DNA of 11,932 nucleotides from JANPEZ01 sp031423155 (GTDB lineage Bacteria > Actinomycetota > UBA4738 > HRBIN12), in the NCBI GenBank assembly GCA_031423155.1, contig JANPEZ010000128.1:1-11932 (forward strand), written 5' to 3'. Shown here piece by piece: positions 5,340 through 11,932 of the stretch. Made by a program: the position numbers and the translations under genes. The notes beneath the pieces were generated by a model. That model was given only the letters and a program-made list of their open reading frames with translations, did no database searches and had not been told where the DNA came from. Every line of letters starts with the position of its first letter. Position 1 is the first letter of the stretch.

Positions 5340-6299
5340 GTGGACGGCGATCCGTTCGATCAGGAGGGTGTCTGGCTCAAGGCGGCCCTGCACAACCACA
5401 CGAGCCGCTCGGACGGCATCCTCGACCCCGAGATCCACGTTCAGCATCACGAGTGGATGGGCTTCGACGTCGTCGCGATCACCGATCACTGGACGCTGAC
5501 CTCGGTGCCCTCGACCGAGCACTGCCTGGTGATCACCGGCGCCGAGCTGGCCGCCGACCCGGGCACCGGGATGGAGAACGACGTCGAGATCCTAGCGATA
5601 GGCATCAGCGAGATCCCCGAGGATCCGGGTGGGCGTCGCGACAGATGGGCTCCCGTCGAGGCCTACTTCTACAAGACCTACGCCAGCCTGTCCGCCGCCG
5701 CAGCCTCCATCTCCGAGCAGGGCGGCGTCGGCTTCATCGCGCACCCCTACTGGAGCGGCATGCCGCACGGGGTCATCGTCGAGACCGACGGTGTCGTCGG
5801 CCTCGAGGTCTACAACGCCAGCTCCGAGCGCGAGAACGGCCGAGGTGATTCCTCTTATGTCTGGGATCTGGCTCTGGAACGTGGCAAGAAACTATGGGGC
5901 TTCGGCACCGATGACTCGCACTACCCGGGGTTCGACATCGGCGGCGCCTGGACGATGGTCCGCGCGGCCGAACGCTCCGAGCAAGCCTTCCTGCAGGCCC
6001 TGCGCCAAGGCCACTTCTACGCCTCGGCCGGCCCCGAGATCCGAGGCGTCGAGCGAGATGGAGAGGCCGTCGAAGTGCGTTGCAGCCCAGCGCGGATGAT
6101 CAACCTGGTGTCTCATCGCGAGCACGGATGGGGGGTTCGCGCCGATCACCGAGGGATGCAGGATCAGGCCCGGATCCTCGAACGCAACGACGACGGCTTG
6201 ATCGTCAGAGCCAGATTCACACCCCCGCCGGATCTGCCGTATAGGCGCCTGGTGATCGAGGACGCCGCCGGCCGCAAGGCCTGGAGCAACCCCCTGTGA
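5340..6299 (+). CDS. PHP-domain metal-dependent hydrolase (CehA/McbA-like)
   Basis: 319 residues. The PHP (polymerase and histidinol phosphatase) fold is shown by ALHNHTSRSDG (16-26; ligands His18, His20, Asp25), DVVAITDHW (43-51; His50), GAEL (67-70; Glu69), GFIAHPYWSG (131-140; His135), the LEVYNA strand (155-160) and GFGTDDSHYPG (187-197; Asp191/Asp192 and His194). This is a trinuclear-type metal site. The end of the domain, LRQGHFYASAGPEI (221-234), followed by a beta-rich tail (VRCSPARMINLVSH onward), is typical of the CehA/McbA subgroup, which includes carbaryl ester hydrolases. The activity is thus phosphoester or carboxyl/carbamate ester hydrolysis, with the substrate unknown. No signal peptide, so it is cytoplasmic. 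The GTG start has a G-rich ribosome site. It is the first gene of the operon, and its stop overlaps the IMPase GTG. Confidence 0.88.
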   Translation: MDGDPFDQEGVWLKAALHNHTSRSDGILDPEIHVQHHEWMGFDVVAITDHWTLTSVPSTEHCLVITGAELAADPGTGMENDVEILAIGISEIPEDPGGRRDRWAPVEAYFYKTYASLSAAAASISEQGGVGFIAHPYWSGMPHGVIVETDGVVGLEVYNASSERENGRGDSSYVWDLALERGKKLWGFGTDDSHYPGFDIGGAWTMVRAAERSEQAFLQALRQGHFYASAGPEIRGVERDGEAVEVRCSPARMINLVSHREHGWGVRADHRGMQDQARILERNDDGLIVRARFTPPPDLPYRRLVIEDAAGRKAWSNPL

Positions 6300-7075
6300 C
6301 CGAAGACCTCGCGTTCGCGCACGAGCTGGCCGATGCCGCGGCCTCCGTAACGATGCGATGGTTCGGCGACCGGCTTCCGGTCGAGCTGAAGGCCGACGAC
6401 ACGCCGGTGACCGAGGTGGACCGCGCGGCCGAACAGGCCATCCGCCGAGCGGTCGAAGCTCGCTTCCCGGGGGACGGCGTTCTCGGTGAGGAAGAGGGAC
6501 TGGCCGAGGGCACGAGCGGAAGAACCTGGATAGTCGATCCCGTCGACGGGACGAAGCTGTACGCCGAGGGCATACCTTTGTGGACGACCCTCATCGGTCT
6601 GCAGGTTGAGGGCGAAACCATCCTCGGCCTGGCGGACGCGCCCGCGCTTCGGGAGAGATACCACGCGGTCAGGAACCAAGGCGCGTGGCGGGGCGACAAG
6701 CGCCTGGCGGTCTCCGACGTAGGTGCCCTCGACCGCTCGCTGATCGCGCACTCTCCGCTGGAGGAGTGGCTCGGCAACGGTCGCTCGGACGCCTTCTCCG
6801 ACCTGGTCTCGCGCGCGCGGGCGACGCGGGGCCTCAGCGACGCCTGGGGTCACCTGCTCATCGCCCAGGGTTCGATGGAGGCTCTGGTCGAACACGAACC
6901 CTGCTTCGCCTGGGATTGGTCGGCCACAGGGGTTATCGTCCGCGAAGCCGGTGGGCGTATGACGACCCTGGACGGCGCCGAGCCTTCCCCCGGGCAGGAT
7001 CTGATGGTCTCGAATGGACTGGTTCACGAAGAGTTGTTGAGAGCTTTCGCGATGGGAGGATCCGATGAGAGGTAA
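6296..7075 (+). CDS. Inositol-monophosphatase-family phosphatase
   Basis: 259 residues, normal for the Mg2+-dependent, Li+-sensitive phosphatase family. Motifs in order: TPVTEVDRAAE (36-46); GEEEG (64-68, metal-binding Glu); IVDPVDGTK (79-87, with Asp81, Asp84 and Thr86); and WDWSATGVIVREAGG (206-220), where Asp207 is the last metal ligand. Family members remove phosphate from inositol phosphate, histidinol phosphate (HisN type) or related small phosphates. The sequence alone does not separate these, and there are no histidine genes nearby. No signal peptide, so it acts in the cytoplasm. The GTG at 6296 overlaps the PHP stop (GTGA), so the two hydrolases are translationally coupled and probably act on the same compound or in sequence. 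The gene overlaps the substrate-binding-protein gene by 11 bases. Confidence 0.9.
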   Translation: MTEDLAFAHELADAAASVTMRWFGDRLPVELKADDTPVTEVDRAAEQAIRRAVEARFPGDGVLGEEEGLAEGTSGRTWIVDPVDGTKLYAEGIPLWTTLIGLQVEGETILGLADAPALRERYHAVRNQGAWRGDKRLAVSDVGALDRSLIAHSPLEEWLGNGRSDAFSDLVSRARATRGLSDAWGHLLIAQGSMEALVEHEPCFAWDWSATGVIVREAGGRMTTLDGAEPSPGQDLMVSNGLVHEELLRAFAMGGSDER

Positions 7076-8855
7076 CACACCGATGTTGCGCACCGCCGTC
7101 CTGATCGTCACGGTCGCGGCACTTGCGATGCCGGGCTCTGCTCGCGGCGCTTCACCCGAGACCGCGCCGGTGCGCCTTCGCGTTGGAACCACCGTAGACC
7201 TGGATTCGGACAACCCCTTCGCGGCCAGCGCCGGCAACGACTGGTCCGTCGCGACCACCCAGTACGACATGCTCCTGAAGTTCGCCAACGAAGACCTGAC
7301 CCCGGCCCCCAGCCTGGGGACCGGATGCGAGAGCAGCTCGGACTACATGACCTGGACGTGCACGCTGCGAGAGGGTGTGAAGTGGAGCGACGGAGAACCC
7401 CTTACCGCCGCGGACGTCGCCTTCTCTTACCGGTTCGTGATCGACCACAAGATCCCCCAGTACAAGAGCTACTTCCCCTTCGATCCCGTCTTCGAGACCC
7501 CGAACGACACGACGCTCATCTGGAAGGCGAAGGAGCCGACGTTCGCCCCCAGCATGCCGCCGTGGGTCTACATCGTTCCCGAGCACATCTGGGCCGATGA
7601 CGTCGGCAAGGAGCTCAAAGAGATCCGCGCCGTCCCGAACACTCCGGCGGTCGTGAGCGGCCCGTTCATGATGACCAGCTGGACCCACGGGCAGGGCTGG
7701 TCGTTCGAGCGCAACCCCAACTACTGGGGCGAACAGCCGCACATCGACGGCGTGGACTATCGCCTCTACTCGAACCAGGAAGCGATGATCCAGGCGCTCA
7801 AGAACGGCGAGATCGACATCGCCGACGGCCTGGAGCCCGGGTTGATCGCCTCGCTCGGAGATTCGAGCAACATCACCATCCAGAAGGTCGTCTCGGACTG
7901 GTGGCTGAACCTGGCCTTCAACTTCGGGGGCCAGCCGGGTTCGGACTACGAGCCGCTTCCGGCCCTGCACGACCTGGACGTCCGCAAGGCGATCATGATG
8001 GCCATCGACAAGCAGGCGATCGTCGACAAGGTCTACCAGGGAACGGCGACAACCGGAGACACGATCATCCGGCCCGCCTCGGCGTACTGGCATCTGGACA
8101 TCCCCGCGGACGAGGAGTACCCCTTCGATCCCGTGGCGGCGAACAAGCTGCTGGATGACGGCGGCTACCTCGACACGGACGACGACGGCATCCGCGAGGA
8201 TCCGGCCAACGGCTTGCCGCTGCACCTGGTGATGCCGGCATCCTCCGATACCACCGGCGCGGTGGGGGCCGGGGAGCTGATCGTCGGTTTCCTTGCCAAG
8301 ATCGGTATCTCGGTCGACCTGAAGCCCGCCACCGACGGGAAGATGAACGACTACTGGGGCGCCGGCAGTTTCGACGCCTACATCTGGTACTGGAGCGGCG
8401 ACCCCGACCCGAACTACCAGTTGTTCGTCTTCACCTCCGAGCAGTGCGGCGCTTGGGAGGACGGATGCTGGAAGAACGAGAAGTTCGATGCGCTCTACGA
8501 GGAGCAGCATTCGATCATGGATCCGGCCGAGCGTCTGGCCGTAGTGCAAGAGGCACAACGCATCGCCTACTTCGATATCCCCGGCATCGCCCTAGCCTAC
8601 CCCGGGTGGCTGGAGGCCTACCGCAACGACCGGTTCGAGGGCTGGATCGGCGCACCGGGTGAGAACGGCTACATCCTGCCGACCTACAACTACGACTCGC
8701 TCATCTCGGTTCGTCCCGTCACCGGCTCGGCCGGATCCTCGGGCAAGTCCTCATCGCTGCCCGGATGGATCTGGATCGTCGCGGTCGTGGCTGTGGGCGG
8801 GGGAGTCTTCCTGATCACGCGAAGGGGACGGCGCAAGGAGATGGACGAGGCCTAG
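7065..8855 (+). CDS. ABC transporter substrate-binding protein, family 5, anchored by a C-terminal membrane segment
   Basis: 596 residues. A Sec signal peptide covers about residues 1-28 (LRTAVLIVTVAALAMPGSARGA) and has no lipobox Cys. The mature domain is a family-5 (peptide/nickel/oligopeptide) binding protein: WTCTLREGVKWSDGEPLTAADVAFSYRF (97-124), SGPFMMTSW (198-206), FERNPNYWGEQPHIDGV (214-230), DVRKAIMMAIDK (305-316), PASAYWH (337-343). A DTDDDGIRED loop (370-379) is common in this family. After a Ser/Gly linker (554-564) comes a membrane helix (about 567-585) and a basic tail RRGRRKEMDEA. The protein is thus probably fixed to the outer face of the membrane rather than lipidated. Four Cys (88, 99, 461, 468) could form two disulfides. 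The start has GGGAGGA four bases upstream of ATG 7065; ATG 7083 is an alternative. Confidence 0.93.
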   Translation: MRGNTPMLRTAVLIVTVAALAMPGSARGASPETAPVRLRVGTTVDLDSDNPFAASAGNDWSVATTQYDMLLKFANEDLTPAPSLGTGCESSSDYMTWTCTLREGVKWSDGEPLTAADVAFSYRFVIDHKIPQYKSYFPFDPVFETPNDTTLIWKAKEPTFAPSMPPWVYIVPEHIWADDVGKELKEIRAVPNTPAVVSGPFMMTSWTHGQGWSFERNPNYWGEQPHIDGVDYRLYSNQEAMIQALKNGEIDIADGLEPGLIASLGDSSNITIQKVVSDWWLNLAFNFGGQPGSDYEPLPALHDLDVRKAIMMAIDKQAIVDKVYQGTATTGDTIIRPASAYWHLDIPADEEYPFDPVAANKLLDDGGYLDTDDDGIREDPANGLPLHLVMPASSDTTGAVGAGELIVGFLAKIGISVDLKPATDGKMNDYWGAGSFDAYIWYWSGDPDPNYQLFVFTSEQCGAWEDGCWKNEKFDALYEEQHSIMDPAERLAVVQEAQRIAYFDIPGIALAYPGWLEAYRNDRFEGWIGAPGENGYILPTYNYDSLISVRPVTGSAGSSGKSSSLPGWIWIVAVVAVGGGVFLITRRGRRKEMDEA

Positions 8856-8863
8856 CGAGAAGG

Positions 8864-9829
8864 ATGGGAGCGCGAAGGTACGTCGTCAAGAAGGTGACGC
8901 ACGCACTGGCGACGGTGCTGTTCATCCTGTCGTTCAACTTCCTGTTGTTCAGGATCATGCCCGGGGATCCGGTCGGGATCCTGGTCAGGAGCGACAGGCT
9001 GACTCCCGCGCAGGTGGACGAGCTCCGGACCGACCTCGGCCTGAACCTGCCGCTTCCCCGGCAGTACCTGCACTACGTCGGTCAGACGGTGACCGGGAGT
9101 TTGGGCGAGTCCCTGCGTAACAGCCGGCCCGTTTCCACGATGATCTTCGAGCGGCTGGGGCCGACCGCGTTGCTGGTCGGCCTCGGCACCATCTTCGCGA
9201 GCCTGTTCGGCGTCCTCATCGGGATCAAGGGCGGCTGGAATCGAGGCAGCCGTTTCGACACCTCTTCCCAGCTGGGCTCACTGGTCCTGTACGCCGTGCC
9301 GGAGGGTTGGCTGGGGATGCTTCTGCTGCTCTTCTTCTCGGGGGTGCTCGGGTGGTTCCCGGCGGGTGGATTCGAAACGGGAGGGTTGACCGGCATGTCA
9401 CGCGTGGTCGATGTTCTGGACCACCTCTTCCTTCCGCTGCTCACGCTCACGCTCGGCTACGTTGGGCAGTACTCGATCGTCATGCGCTCCTCGATGATCG
9501 ATACGACCCACGAGGAGTACGTGATGAGCGCCCGGGCCAAGGGAGTGCCCGAGCGGATGGTCCGCCGCAACCACGTGGTCCCGAACGCGTTCCTTCCGAC
9601 GTTCACGCTGATCTTCCTGAGCTTCGGCTTCGTGCTGGGAGGAGCCGTCGTCATCGAGACGATCTTCTCCTGGCCGGGGCTGGGTCTGCTGACCTACGAC
9701 TCGATCGGCTCTCTGGATTACCCGGTGATCCAGGGCGTGTTCTTGTTGGGGAGCCTCGCCGTGATCGTGGCCAATCTCTTCGCCGACATGACTTACGGCT
9801 ATCTCGACCCCCGGATCAGGGAGACGTAG
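8864..9829 (+). CDS. DppB/OppB-type ABC transporter permease
   Basis: 321 residues. It begins with a short basic N-terminus and a first membrane helix (about 11-30), followed by FRIMPGDPVGILV (29-41), the N-terminal signature of DppB/OppB permeases. DELRTDLGLNLPLPRQYLHYV (52-72) and GSLGESLRNSRPV (78-90) are also standard for the family. The cytoplasmic loop EEYVMSARAKGVPERMVRRNHVVPNAFLP (217-245) is the EAA motif that contacts the ATPase. About six membrane helices, the C-terminus reading YGYLDPRIRE. It pairs with the next gene to form the transmembrane pore for the ligand delivered by the binding protein upstream. The ATG at 8864 is the only sensible start: AGAAGG abuts it directly, and a GACGAGG lies 13 bases upstream, so translation may depend on coupling to the preceding gene. 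Confidence 0.95.
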   Translation: MGARRYVVKKVTHALATVLFILSFNFLLFRIMPGDPVGILVRSDRLTPAQVDELRTDLGLNLPLPRQYLHYVGQTVTGSLGESLRNSRPVSTMIFERLGPTALLVGLGTIFASLFGVLIGIKGGWNRGSRFDTSSQLGSLVLYAVPEGWLGMLLLLFFSGVLGWFPAGGFETGGLTGMSRVVDVLDHLFLPLLTLTLGYVGQYSIVMRSSMIDTTHEEYVMSARAKGVPERMVRRNHVVPNAFLPTFTLIFLSFGFVLGGAVVIETIFSWPGLGLLTYDSIGSLDYPVIQGVFLLGSLAVIVANLFADMTYGYLDPRIRET

Positions 9830-10729
9830 GTGACATCCGAGGGCGGGCGCGTGGCGTGGATCCGCAGGAGGAGGGCCCTGGCCGGTCACTGGGCGACCTT
9901 CCGTTCGAGCCGGCGCGGGATGATCGGGCTGGCGATCCTGCTGGTGTTCATCGCCATCGCCATCTTCTCGCCGGTGCTGGTCGGCCCCGATCAGCTGGAC
10001 CCATCGTCGGCGACGGGGCCGGTTCATGCGGCGCCCTCGTGGTCCTACCCTCTGGGGACCGACAACTTCGGCCGCTCGGTACTGGCGCTGATGATCACCG
10101 GTGCGAGGATCTCGCTTCTCGTCGGGTTCACGGCGGCGATGGGGGCGATCGTCATCGGTGCTGTGGTCGGAACGGTCTCGGGCTACTTCGGCGATACCTG
10201 GATCGATCACACTCTGAACGCGCTGACGAACTGGTTCCTAGTGATCCCCTGGTTGGCGCTGGCCATCGCGCTTTCGACGATCTTCGGCTCGACACTATTC
10301 AACGTGATCATCGTCATCGCGGTCACGTCCTGGGCGGGGCCCGCCAGACTCGTTAGAGCGCAGGCTCTCTCGGTGAAGGAGCGGCCCTACGTAGAGCGGG
10401 CTAAGGCTCTCGGCGGAAGCAACTGGCACATCATCACGCGCCACGTCCTTCCCAACGTCTTCCCGGTCCTTTTCGCCAACACCGTGTTGATGATCGCGCT
10501 CGCGATCTTGTCCGAGACGACTCTGGCGATCCTGGGACTCAGCGATGCCACGGCCATCTCCTGGGGAAGGATCATCGAGAGTTCGTTCAAGGCCGGAGCG
10601 ATGACGGCGGGCTGGTGGTGGTGGCTGATCCCTCCGGGTTTGGCGATCGTGACCGTCACCCTCTCGTTCACGCTGGTCGGCTTCGCACTGGACGAGATCT
10701 TGAACCCGCGGCTGCGCCAGCGTCGCTAG
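9830..10729 (+). CDS. DppC/OppC-type ABC transporter permease
   Basis: 299 residues. A cytoplasmic basic N-terminus with RSSRRGMIGLAILLVFIAIAIFSPV (25-49) as the first membrane helix, then PSWSYPLGTDNFGRSVLALMITGARISLLVG (69-99), the signature of DppC/OppC. The EAA loop, ERPYVERAKALGGSNWHIITRHVLPN (184-209), is well conserved. The end, PPGLAIVTVTLSFTLVGFALDEILNPRL (268-295), matches the family consensus. The GTG at 9830 follows the DppB-like stop with no gap and has AGGGAGA five bases upstream. This is the last plus-strand gene of the operon: no DppD/DppF-type ATPase follows, so the energising subunits must come from another locus. Its last 62 bases overlap the 3' end of the convergent reductase gene. 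Confidence 0.95.
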   Translation: MTSEGGRVAWIRRRRALAGHWATFRSSRRGMIGLAILLVFIAIAIFSPVLVGPDQLDPSSATGPVHAAPSWSYPLGTDNFGRSVLALMITGARISLLVGFTAAMGAIVIGAVVGTVSGYFGDTWIDHTLNALTNWFLVIPWLALAIALSTIFGSTLFNVIIVIAVTSWAGPARLVRAQALSVKERPYVERAKALGGSNWHIITRHVLPNVFPVLFANTVLMIALAILSETTLAILGLSDATAISWGRIIESSFKAGAMTAGWWWWLIPPGLAIVTVTLSFTLVGFALDEILNPRLRQRR

Positions 10730-11141
10730 ATGCCCAGCGCTCCAGCACGATCACAGGGATCGTACGGCCCGACTTCTCCTGGTACTCACCGAAGATGGGC
10801 GCGTCCGTCACCTGGCGGGTCCAGATCTGTTCGCGTTCTTCGCCGGCGGTCACGCGCGCTTTCGCGGGGAAGGTCTCGGTTCCGACCTCCAGCGCCACGT
10901 CCGGGTTCGCGACGAGGTTGTGGAACCAGTCCGGGTTCGTGGGAGCCCCGGCCTTCGAAGCGAACACGGCGAAGGTCTCGCCGACGCTCTGATAGGCGAG
11001 GGGCTTCACCCGCTCCAGTCCGGTCCTTCGGCCCGTCGTGTGAAGCAGGAGAAGCGTGCGGCCCTCGAAGTAGCCGCCGACCCTGCCTTCGTTGGCCCTG
11101 AACTCCTCGATGATCCCGGCGTTGGGGTCCTCGGTGGCCAT
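10668..11141 (-). CDS. Deazaflavin (F420)-dependent nitroreductase family protein (Ddn/DUF385)
   Basis: 157 residues, the usual size of the split-beta-barrel Ddn family, which uses reduced cofactor F420 to reduce quinones, nitro-compounds or other substrates. Visible signatures: IEEFRANEGRVGGYFEG (11-27), LLLHTTGRRTGLERVKPLAY (31-50), ASKAGAPTNPDWFHNLVANPDV (61-82), and GRTIPVIVLER (125-135) as the closing strand. The start is ATG 11139-11141 with a clear AGAGGAA five bases upstream on the minus strand; longer readings through the divergent gene at 11196 are rejected. After residue 135 comes a low-complexity Ala/Ser/Arg tail of about 22 residues that lies partly over the end of the DppC-like gene. 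This tail is unlike the family and may reflect a lost earlier stop codon. Presence implies, but does not prove, that the organism makes F420. Confidence 0.9.
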   Translation of the reverse strand: MATEDPNAGIIEEFRANEGRVGGYFEGRTLLLLHTTGRRTGLERVKPLAYQSVGETFAVFASKAGAPTNPDWFHNLVANPDVALEVGTETFPAKARVTAGEEREQIWTRQVTDAPIFGEYQEKSGRTIPVIVLERWASSDAGAAAGSRSRPVRSRPA

Positions 11142-11195
11142 CGGTTCCTCTCTTGAAGGCGCTCCTAGACTGTGTCCCTCGGAAGGAAGATAGCC

Positions 11196-11932
11196 GTGCT
11201 CGGTGTGAACGAACATCCGACGGAGTTCCCCGGCCTCAACGAGGCCTTGGTCGAGCTGACCACGCGCGCGGCCGAGATCCTCGGGGCGAACTTCGTCGGG
11301 GCTTACCTGCAGGGCTCGTTCGCCGTCGGCGACGCGGACGTGCACAGCGACGTGGACTTCATCATCCCGACGGTTGAGGAGATCACGGCCGAACAGGAGG
11401 CCGGCCTGCGCGAGATGCACGCCGAGTTCCCCGAGCGCGACGCCTACTGCGCCCAACACCTGGAGGGCTCGTACCCGCCGGCGGAGGAGCTGCGAACCCT
11501 CGAGGCCGCCGGTCGAGATTGGCTCTACATAGACAACGGCCACAAGGTCATGGAGCGCTCGCCCCACTGCAACACGGCGGTCGTCCGCCGGTCGCTGCGA
11601 GAGTTCGGCGTCACTCTGGCCGGCCCGGCGGCCAGGTCATTGATCGACGAAGTCGGCGCGGACGATCTGCGGGCTGGGGCGGTCGCGGCAGCGGCCGGCA
11701 ACCACGCCTGGCTGCGCGAGGACTGGAACGTCTTGGACAACGCCTGGACCCAGCCCTACGTGGTCACCACCTTCTGCAGGATCCTTGAAACGCTCGACTC
11801 GGGCCGGGTGACATCCAAGCTCGAGGCTCTCCTCTGGGGGATAGACAACCTCGATCCGCAGTGGTCGGGTCTCATCCGACAGGCGCTCGATGATCGCCCC
11901 GACCCGTGGGAGCGCACCGGCAAGCCCGCGCG
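11196..11932 (+). CDS. AadA-like aminoglycoside nucleotidyltransferase domain protein, truncated by the window end
   Basis: 245 codons are visible and the frame is still open at the last base. Residues 33-57 contain the nucleotidyltransferase strand-turn: Gly40-Ser41, ten residues, then Asp52-X-Asp54, followed by FIIP. The middle part (DWLYIDNGHKVMERSP, 108-123) and the C-terminal block GRVTSKLEALLWGIDNL (203-219) resemble the helical domain of AadA-type adenylyltransferases and their uncharacterised relatives. A true resistance function is uncertain: many chromosomal members of this family have unknown substrates, and close identity to known AadA enzymes is not evident. The GTG at 11196 is preferred, with GGAAGGA (11181-11187) eight bases upstream; an in-frame GTG at 11205 is the alternative. 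It is divergent from the Ddn-family gene with only 54 bases between them. Confidence 0.8.
   Translation, partial: MLGVNEHPTEFPGLNEALVELTTRAAEILGANFVGAYLQGSFAVGDADVHSDVDFIIPTVEEITAEQEAGLREMHAEFPERDAYCAQHLEGSYPPAEELRTLEAAGRDWLYIDNGHKVMERSPHCNTAVVRRSLREFGVTLAGPAARSLIDEVGADDLRAGAVAAAAGNHAWLREDWNVLDNAWTQPYVVTTFCRILETLDSGRVTSKLEALLWGIDNLDPQWSGLIRQALDDRPDPWERTGKPA

Noticed and set aside
6296..7075. Assignment of the IMPase gene as hisN (histidinol phosphatase) with the PHP gene as a second histidinol phosphatase
   Set aside because: Both families include histidinol phosphatases, but no histidine-biosynthesis genes are nearby, the PHP protein has CehA/McbA-type features, and the operon is built around an importer.
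7152..8558. Minus-strand open frame of 468 codons opposite the binding-protein gene
   Set aside because: Same artefact: the plus-strand gene has full-length family motifs, whereas the antisense product is compositionally biased and unrecognisable.
10747..10763. Stem ACGATC-N5-GATCGT just after the DppC-like stop as an operon terminator
   Set aside because: It has only a 6-bp stem with no T-tract, and it lies inside the coding sequence of the reductase (residues around 126-131), so it may be coincidence.
11142..11567. N-terminal extension of the Ddn-family gene to 11567 on the minus strand
   Set aside because: It would run antisense through the AadA-like gene. The ATG at 11141 has a good ribosome site and matches the family's N-terminus.

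Overview
The window is ordinary-looking, GC-rich bacterial chromosome (by eye about two thirds G+C), densely packed, with frequent GTG starts and GTGA/ATGA four-base overlaps. The rimI-tsaD order, an F420-dependent (Ddn-type) reductase homologue, an IclR regulator and a substrate-binding protein tethered by a C-terminal membrane segment together suggest an Actinomycetota-like, single-membrane organism, probably an uncultured lineage. That placement is inference; no rRNA or tRNA is present to confirm it.

Layout. (1) 1-2443, plus strand: the 3' end of rimI, then tsaD (tRNA t6A synthesis), a GalE-like NAD-dependent sugar-nucleotide epimerase whose GTG overlaps the tsaD stop, and a small cupin. 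A perfect 9-bp GC hairpin spans the rimI stop and the tsaD ribosome-loading region. (2) 2445-3478, minus strand: a winged-helix/minimal nucleotidyltransferase (MNT) and a HEPN-type protein joined by an ATGA overlap, a layout typical of MNT-HEPN toxin-antitoxin pairs. The MNT promoter carries an 18-bp palindrome over its -10, suggesting autoregulation. (3) 3593-4476, plus strand, divergent from (2): an unrecognised 37-residue ORF with a strong Shine-Dalgarno, coupled by GTGA to a two-part GNAT acetyltransferase. (4) 4483-5235, minus strand: an IclR regulator, probably leaderless. (5) 5340-10729, plus strand, divergent from the regulator: a five-gene operon encoding a PHP/CehA-McbA-type metallohydrolase, an inositol-monophosphatase-family phosphatase, a membrane-anchored family-5 substrate-binding protein and two DppB/DppC-type permeases. 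No ATPase gene follows. (6) 10668-11932: a Ddn-family reductase on the minus strand, whose 3' end overlaps the operon's last gene, and a divergent, window-truncated AadA-like nucleotidyltransferase.

The most coherent system is region 5: an IclR-controlled module that could capture an organic compound, import it and cleave it with two metal-dependent hydrolases. Its substrate cannot be read from the sequence. Regions 2-3 are the best place to look for something new: an HTH-MNT/HEPN pair with a non-canonical HEPN motif, and across the shared control region an undescribed mini-ORF coupled to a GNAT.

There is no gene-free stretch longer than about 115 bases. The main gaps are 3479-3592, 5236-5339 and 11142-11195, all divergent promoter regions. 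No tRNA, rRNA, CRISPR array, insertion sequence or integrase was seen.
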